Of a stretch of DNA of 7,977 nucleotides, positions 5,468-7,977 are shown piece by piece. A program made the translations under genes and the position numbers. A model generated the notes under the pieces. It had not been told where the DNA came from. It ran no database searches and saw only the letters and a list, made by a program, of their open reading frames with translations. Numbering within the stretch: position 1 is the first letter of the stretch; each line of letters opens with the position of its first letter. The stretch covers positions 1-7,977 of the forward strand of contig JAAZAW010000176.1 in assembly GCA_012514125.1 (NCBI GenBank), given 5' to 3'. The DNA comes from Phycisphaerae bacterium (GTDB taxonomy: Bacteria > Planctomycetota > Phycisphaerae > JAAYCJ01).

Positions 5468-6922
5468 TTACAAAAGGATATCTTTGATATCGCCGTTATA
5501 GCCAATGGTCTTGAGCAGTTCCAAGTGCGGAACGAATTCGCCGATGTCGCAGAGATTGTGTGAATCACTGCCCAGCGAAAGTTTTATTCCTGCTTCGATG
5601 CAAAGTTTGAAAAATTGGGCGGGTGGAATGTCCCCGTGGAAATTAATCTCTGCGGCGACGTTGTTTTTTCGCAGCAGGTCGATCATCGGAAGGAAAAGTT
5701 GTTCAGGAACCGGACGCTGTGACCTGTTGAATATGCGGAACGGATGGGCGAGGACATCCAGCCCGTTTGTCAGAAATTTCTTGTGAACCGCCAGAAAATC
5801 GTCGCAGACTTTATCTGTATCCGGTTCACCTCGGCTAAGCGTTTGCAAACCATGAACGGAACCGATGAAAAAATGTATTCGACTGCGATCTTCCGGGAGC
5901 AGCATCGGGCGGCCGCAATAGTCGCTGTCGATTTCCAGGCCGATGGATGTGGTCGCGACGTTTGCCTTTTCGAGATCGGCAAAGTAATGATTATAACGAT
6001 AGCTGGATGTTTTTTTCAGACAGTCGTTTTCGGCAAAATGTCTCAAGGTATAGATGGAGGAACGATCATAATAGAGATGGCTTGAGTGTTCGGTGAAGAT
6101 GATATCGGCCAGCCCAAATTCGCGGGCAAGCGTAAGAGATTTCGCAATATCCATGTTCTCGCTGCAATAGGCGTAAGGCGTGTGGACGTGCCGATCGATG
6201 AGACGTAGTTCGGTCGGCATCTGAAGACGATGATGGATGACGTTTACATGTTTATCATCGAGTAAAACCTCCCAGAAGGTGAAGGGCGATTCGCAAAGAG
6301 CGGGAACGGCGAGGAAGCTTATGTCTTCATCACGGAGGATCTGCATACCGTTATGATAATGGCCGCTGAGTGATAGGCAGTAGCCTGATTTTCTCATGAC
6401 GGTAATGATTTCATCGGCATTTGTATAGTTGTAGGGGCAATCGGACTGGCCGGGTGGAAAAAGAGGAACGTGCTGCAGGGCGACGAGTCTGCCGTTGAAA
6501 TTTCGCCTCGCGAACGCCATGCGTTCAAGGTCGTGTTCGGTTCGACGGGCATTGTAGCCGGGTTCATCGGGATCGATAAAAGGAACGAAACGTACGCCTT
6601 TGACGTCAAGATGATCGTCGGGGCGGTTGAAAATGTTGTAAAAGGTATCTACATCGCCGTCGTGATTCCCCGGCAGGACGATCGAAGGGGATTCGAGAAT
6701 ATCTACGATATTTTTCATTCGCTGGAGATTCTCTCTCGCCGCCGATGAGCTGCCTTGATTGATCAGATCACCGAGAATGACCGTAATGTCCGGCTTTATG
6801 AAGCGGTTAAGGCGGCGGACCGCACGCAGCAGAAAAATATCGGCGAAATCTCCTCGTCGTTCTGGAAGGGCAATTTGTTTGTCCAAATGCATATCCGAAA
6901 GTAGCGCTATCTTGACTATCAT
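5468..6922 (-). CDS. Two-domain phosphoesterase: calcineurin-type metallophosphoesterase fused to a PHP domain
   Basis: A 484-residue protein with two hydrolase domains and no signal peptide, so probably cytoplasmic. Residues 1-230 are a metallophosphoesterase of the CpdA/Icc kind: SDMH (Asp10, His12), GDLINQG (Asp52), GNHD (Asn86, His87), QHVPL (His151) and SGHYHNG (His188, His190). Residues 240-484 are a PHP domain like histidinol phosphatases: DRHVH (His245, His247), TEH (Glu278, His279), GLE (Glu330), GSVH (His357), AHP (His393) and GSDSH (Asp453, His455). Both metal centres look complete. The fusion suggests successive cleavage of a phosphodiester and the resulting monoester; this is inference and the substrate is unknown. 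Histidine biosynthesis is not supported by the neighbours. The ATG at 6922 is needed to keep Asp10; its ribosome site (AGGA, about 11 nt away) is poor. It lies upstream of the archease-rtcB operon on the same strand but is separated by that operon's own promoter. Confidence 0.92.
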   Translation of the reverse strand: MIVKIALLSDMHLDKQIALPERRGDFADIFLLRAVRRLNRFIKPDITVILGDLINQGSSSAARENLQRMKNIVDILESPSIVLPGNHDGDVDTFYNIFNRPDDHLDVKGVRFVPFIDPDEPGYNARRTEHDLERMAFARRNFNGRLVALQHVPLFPPGQSDCPYNYTNADEIITVMRKSGYCLSLSGHYHNGMQILRDEDISFLAVPALCESPFTFWEVLLDDKHVNVIHHRLQMPTELRLIDRHVHTPYAYCSENMDIAKSLTLAREFGLADIIFTEHSSHLYYDRSSIYTLRHFAENDCLKKTSSYRYNHYFADLEKANVATTSIGLEIDSDYCGRPMLLPEDRSRIHFFIGSVHGLQTLSRGEPDTDKVCDDFLAVHKKFLTNGLDVLAHPFRIFNRSQRPVPEQLFLPMIDLLRKNNVAAEINFHGDIPPAQFFKLCIEAGIKLSLGSDSHNLCDIGEFVPHLELLKTIGYNGDIKDILL

Positions 6923-6971
6923 TATTTAGAGGTTCCTGTTTTTCAAGCTTAATTGTCTGCATAAGGCAGTT

Positions 6972-6977
6972 ATTGTA
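6972..6977 (-). promoter_or_regulatory. Possible -10 element of the phosphoesterase gene
   Basis: TACAAT on the minus strand matches five of six -10 bases and would start transcription about 43 nt before the ATG at 6922. No good -35 lies at 16-18 nt; TTCTCT at 17 nt is the nearest. Tentative. Confidence 0.28.
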
Positions 6978-7126
6978 TCGCTCTTGGCCGAAAAAGAGAA
7001 ACATAATTGCACTTCCTAAAAAATGCGGGCTAGTGATGGGAGAAAATAACAAAACCGAAACAGAGAATTTGAGAAAGCATTTGTGGTTTCTTTATTCCTT
7101 TATATTTTCTTGTTCCAAGGTGTTTC

Positions 7127-7143
7127 TCTCGCTGACAGCGAGA
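7127..7143. repeat. Short perfect hairpin (7-bp arms, 3-nt loop)
   Basis: TCTCGCT-GAC-AGCGAGA forms a stem of seven pairs. Neither side is followed by a T tract, so it is not a standard intrinsic terminator. It lies about 145 nt beyond the pseudopilin stop and could mark a transcript end or RNA stability element of the minus-strand unit. Confidence 0.3.
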
Positions 7144-7173
7144 AGGGCGCAGGATATCTCGGGGCTGACCAAG

Positions 7174-7227
7174 ATCACCGACATCCATCTTGTTATCGCT
7201 GTTCACATCGTTGGAATCTGTTGCCAT
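7174..7227 (-). pseudogene. Dockerin-like calcium loop in a short broken frame
   Basis: In the frame from the ATG at 7227, residues 7-20 read DVNSDNKMDVGDLG. This matches a type I dockerin calcium loop (Asp1, Asn3, Asp5, Asp9, Asp12, then Leu). Upstream the frame is closed by a TGA immediately before the ATG. Downstream the second dockerin helix (normally ILAANYG-like) is replaced by QPRDILRPSR without likeness to the family. There is only one loop and no signal peptide. Dockerin-tagged secreted proteins are common in Phycisphaerae, so a decayed C-terminal fragment is a reasonable reading. A 12-residue motif alone may also be coincidence. Confidence 0.35.
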
Positions 7228-7287
7228 TCAACGTCAGACAAAAAAGATCGTCTATCGCCCAATACTTCGCTAGTCACCAGCGGCAGA

Positions 7288-7977
7288 TCATTTCCAAAAT
7301 CGAAAATCATTGATGAAATACTGCCCATTCAACCTATATGCCAGATATGCCGCATTAGCAGGTGCATTTCTTGCTTCGAGTCGGGGAACCCACCCGACAT
7401 GTCCGTCAACAAATAGAAAAAGATCGCCATCGCGATGCAGGTGAGGCCAGGAAGGCGGTATATTGCGGACCACCAGATCGAGCAAATAGTTTGGATAGCA
7501 TCCAAAATTCCCTGCGCGTAAATCCGACATGATCGGCGTTCGCGTAGGTTCATCGATTTGGGTCAGTTTGAATGGATCACGCTGGCCATACGTTGAGGAA
7601 TAGAACCCGGTCAGACATTGATTGATGCCGTACGTCGGGCCATGGTAAAATCCATTGCTGTCGGTTGCCCGCTGATCATTGGGACAGAGCCAGACACTGT
7701 TTCCCTTCAATTTATAATAAGCCGCGGGTTCCGTTCCCGTCCGCAGATAACCGATGGAAATCAGATTAATCCAGTTATCGGCTCTATGATAGGGATCTTT
7801 ATTCCAGTTCGCATAGTTCCCTGTTGTGGGAAGCGAATCGTGATAATCATTCGCATATGTCAGAATGGCCGTGCCGATTTGTTTCTGATTGGCACTGCAA
7901 ACAGCGCTTCGGGCGGCATCTCTTGCAGACGTCAATGCCGGGAGGAGCAACGCAACCAATACAGAAATGATCGCCAC
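7288..7977 (-). CDS. Type II secretion/type IV pilin-like pseudopilin with H-X9-DG motif (DUF1559 type); 5' end outside the window
   Basis: The frame runs off the right edge; the GTG at 7977 is an internal Val, not the start. The visible N-terminus, AIISVLVALLLPALTSARDAAR, is the second half of the class III prepilin helix. The missing part should therefore be a short leader plus an FTLIELLVV-like segment, perhaps 15-25 residues. The 229 residues present include the SANQKQIGTAILTYANDY helix end, WLCPND, and near the C-terminus HRDGDLFLFVDG (His181, nine residues, Asp191-Gly192), the H-X9-DG signature. Such proteins are processed by prepilin peptidase and sit in the cytoplasmic membrane, with the globular part outside. 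PVC genomes carry many paralogues, mostly of unknown function. No other secretion gene is visible. Confidence 0.93.
   Translation of the reverse strand: MAIISVLVALLLPALTSARDAARSAVCSANQKQIGTAILTYANDYHDSLPTTGNYANWNKDPYHRADNWINLISIGYLRTGTEPAAYYKLKGNSVWLCPNDQRATDSNGFYHGPTYGINQCLTGFYSSTYGQRDPFKLTQIDEPTRTPIMSDLRAGNFGCYPNYLLDLVVRNIPPSWPHLHRDGDLFLFVDGHVGWVPRLEARNAPANAAYLAYRLNGQYFINDFRFWK

Larger units (their letters stand above)
6923..7287. other. 365-bp intergenic region with remnant-like content
   Basis: No intact gene was found here on either strand. It contains a possible -10 for the phosphoesterase gene, a 7-bp-arm hairpin and a dockerin-like calcium loop in a short frame that lacks the rest of a protein. 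No strong terminator was seen after the pseudopilin stop. Confidence 0.6.

Noticed and set aside
5345..5563. Plus-strand ORF of 72 codons (MKDLHAGIMV...) with a GGGAG site upstream
   Set aside because: Its last third is antisense to the well-supported end of the phosphoesterase gene (96-nt overlap), and the rest is the exact codon-register antisense of the DIHCH stump, which has a better ribosome site and operon position. No family likeness seen. A small real gene is possible but less likely.
6973..7416. Plus-strand ORF of 147 codons across the intergenic region and the pseudopilin end
   Set aside because: Overlaps the conserved H-X9-DG end of the pseudopilin in antisense, lacks a ribosome site and has no domain-like pattern.
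1..7977. CRISPR arrays, tRNA or rRNA genes, insertion sequences
   Set aside because: No regularly spaced direct repeats, no cloverleaf or rRNA-like stretch and no transposase-like protein were seen on reading both strands; no search could be run.

Overview
The window most likely comes from a member of the PVC superphylum, probably a planctomycete of the Phycisphaerae type. The main evidence is a pseudopilin with an H-X9-DG motif at the right edge, a family greatly expanded in Planctomycetota, Lentisphaerota and Verrucomicrobiota. A dockerin-like calcium loop and planctomycete-style lipoproteins agree with this. Base composition looks balanced. The assignment is inference from gene content only, and there is no phylogenetic marker here.

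Layout. Positions 1-1866 (+) hold the C-terminal part of a large sensor histidine kinase (GAF, PAS, HisKA, HATPase) that enters from the left edge. It ends tail-to-tail, with a 6-nt overlap, against a leftward cluster. That cluster reads, in order of transcription: a 67-residue putative lipoprotein (5103-4900), archease (4877-4452), the RNA ligase RtcB (4398-2935) and a lipoprotein metzincin protease with a pre-peptidase C-terminal (PPC)-like domain (2931-1861). Gaps are 22, 53 and 3 nt. A good sigma-70-type promoter (TTGCCT-N17-TATAAT) lies about 100 nt before the first gene, so these four genes are probably one operon.

Further right on the same strand is a 484-residue protein (6922-5468) that joins a calcineurin-type metallophosphoesterase domain to a PHP (histidinol-phosphatase-type) domain, both with full sets of metal ligands. 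Just after its stop is a 32-codon ORF whose start (DIHCH) resembles an amidohydrolase/TatD-type N-terminus, probably a remnant. A 365-bp gap follows with a possible promoter, a hairpin and a dockerin-like calcium loop in a short broken frame. Then comes the pseudopilin (7977-7288), cut by the right edge.

How the parts may work together. Archease and RtcB are a well-established functional pair: archease helps RtcB guanylylation and turnover, and RtcB joins 2',3'-cyclic-phosphate or 3'-phosphate RNA ends to 5'-OH ends. The flanking lipoprotein genes are unexpected, since they should act in the cell envelope; co-transcription need not mean shared function. The metallophosphoesterase-PHP protein could carry out two successive phosphoester cleavages (diester, then monoester), but its substrate cannot be read from the sequence. 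The best candidates for something little described are this two-headed phosphoesterase and the lipoprotein-archease-RtcB-metzincin operon.
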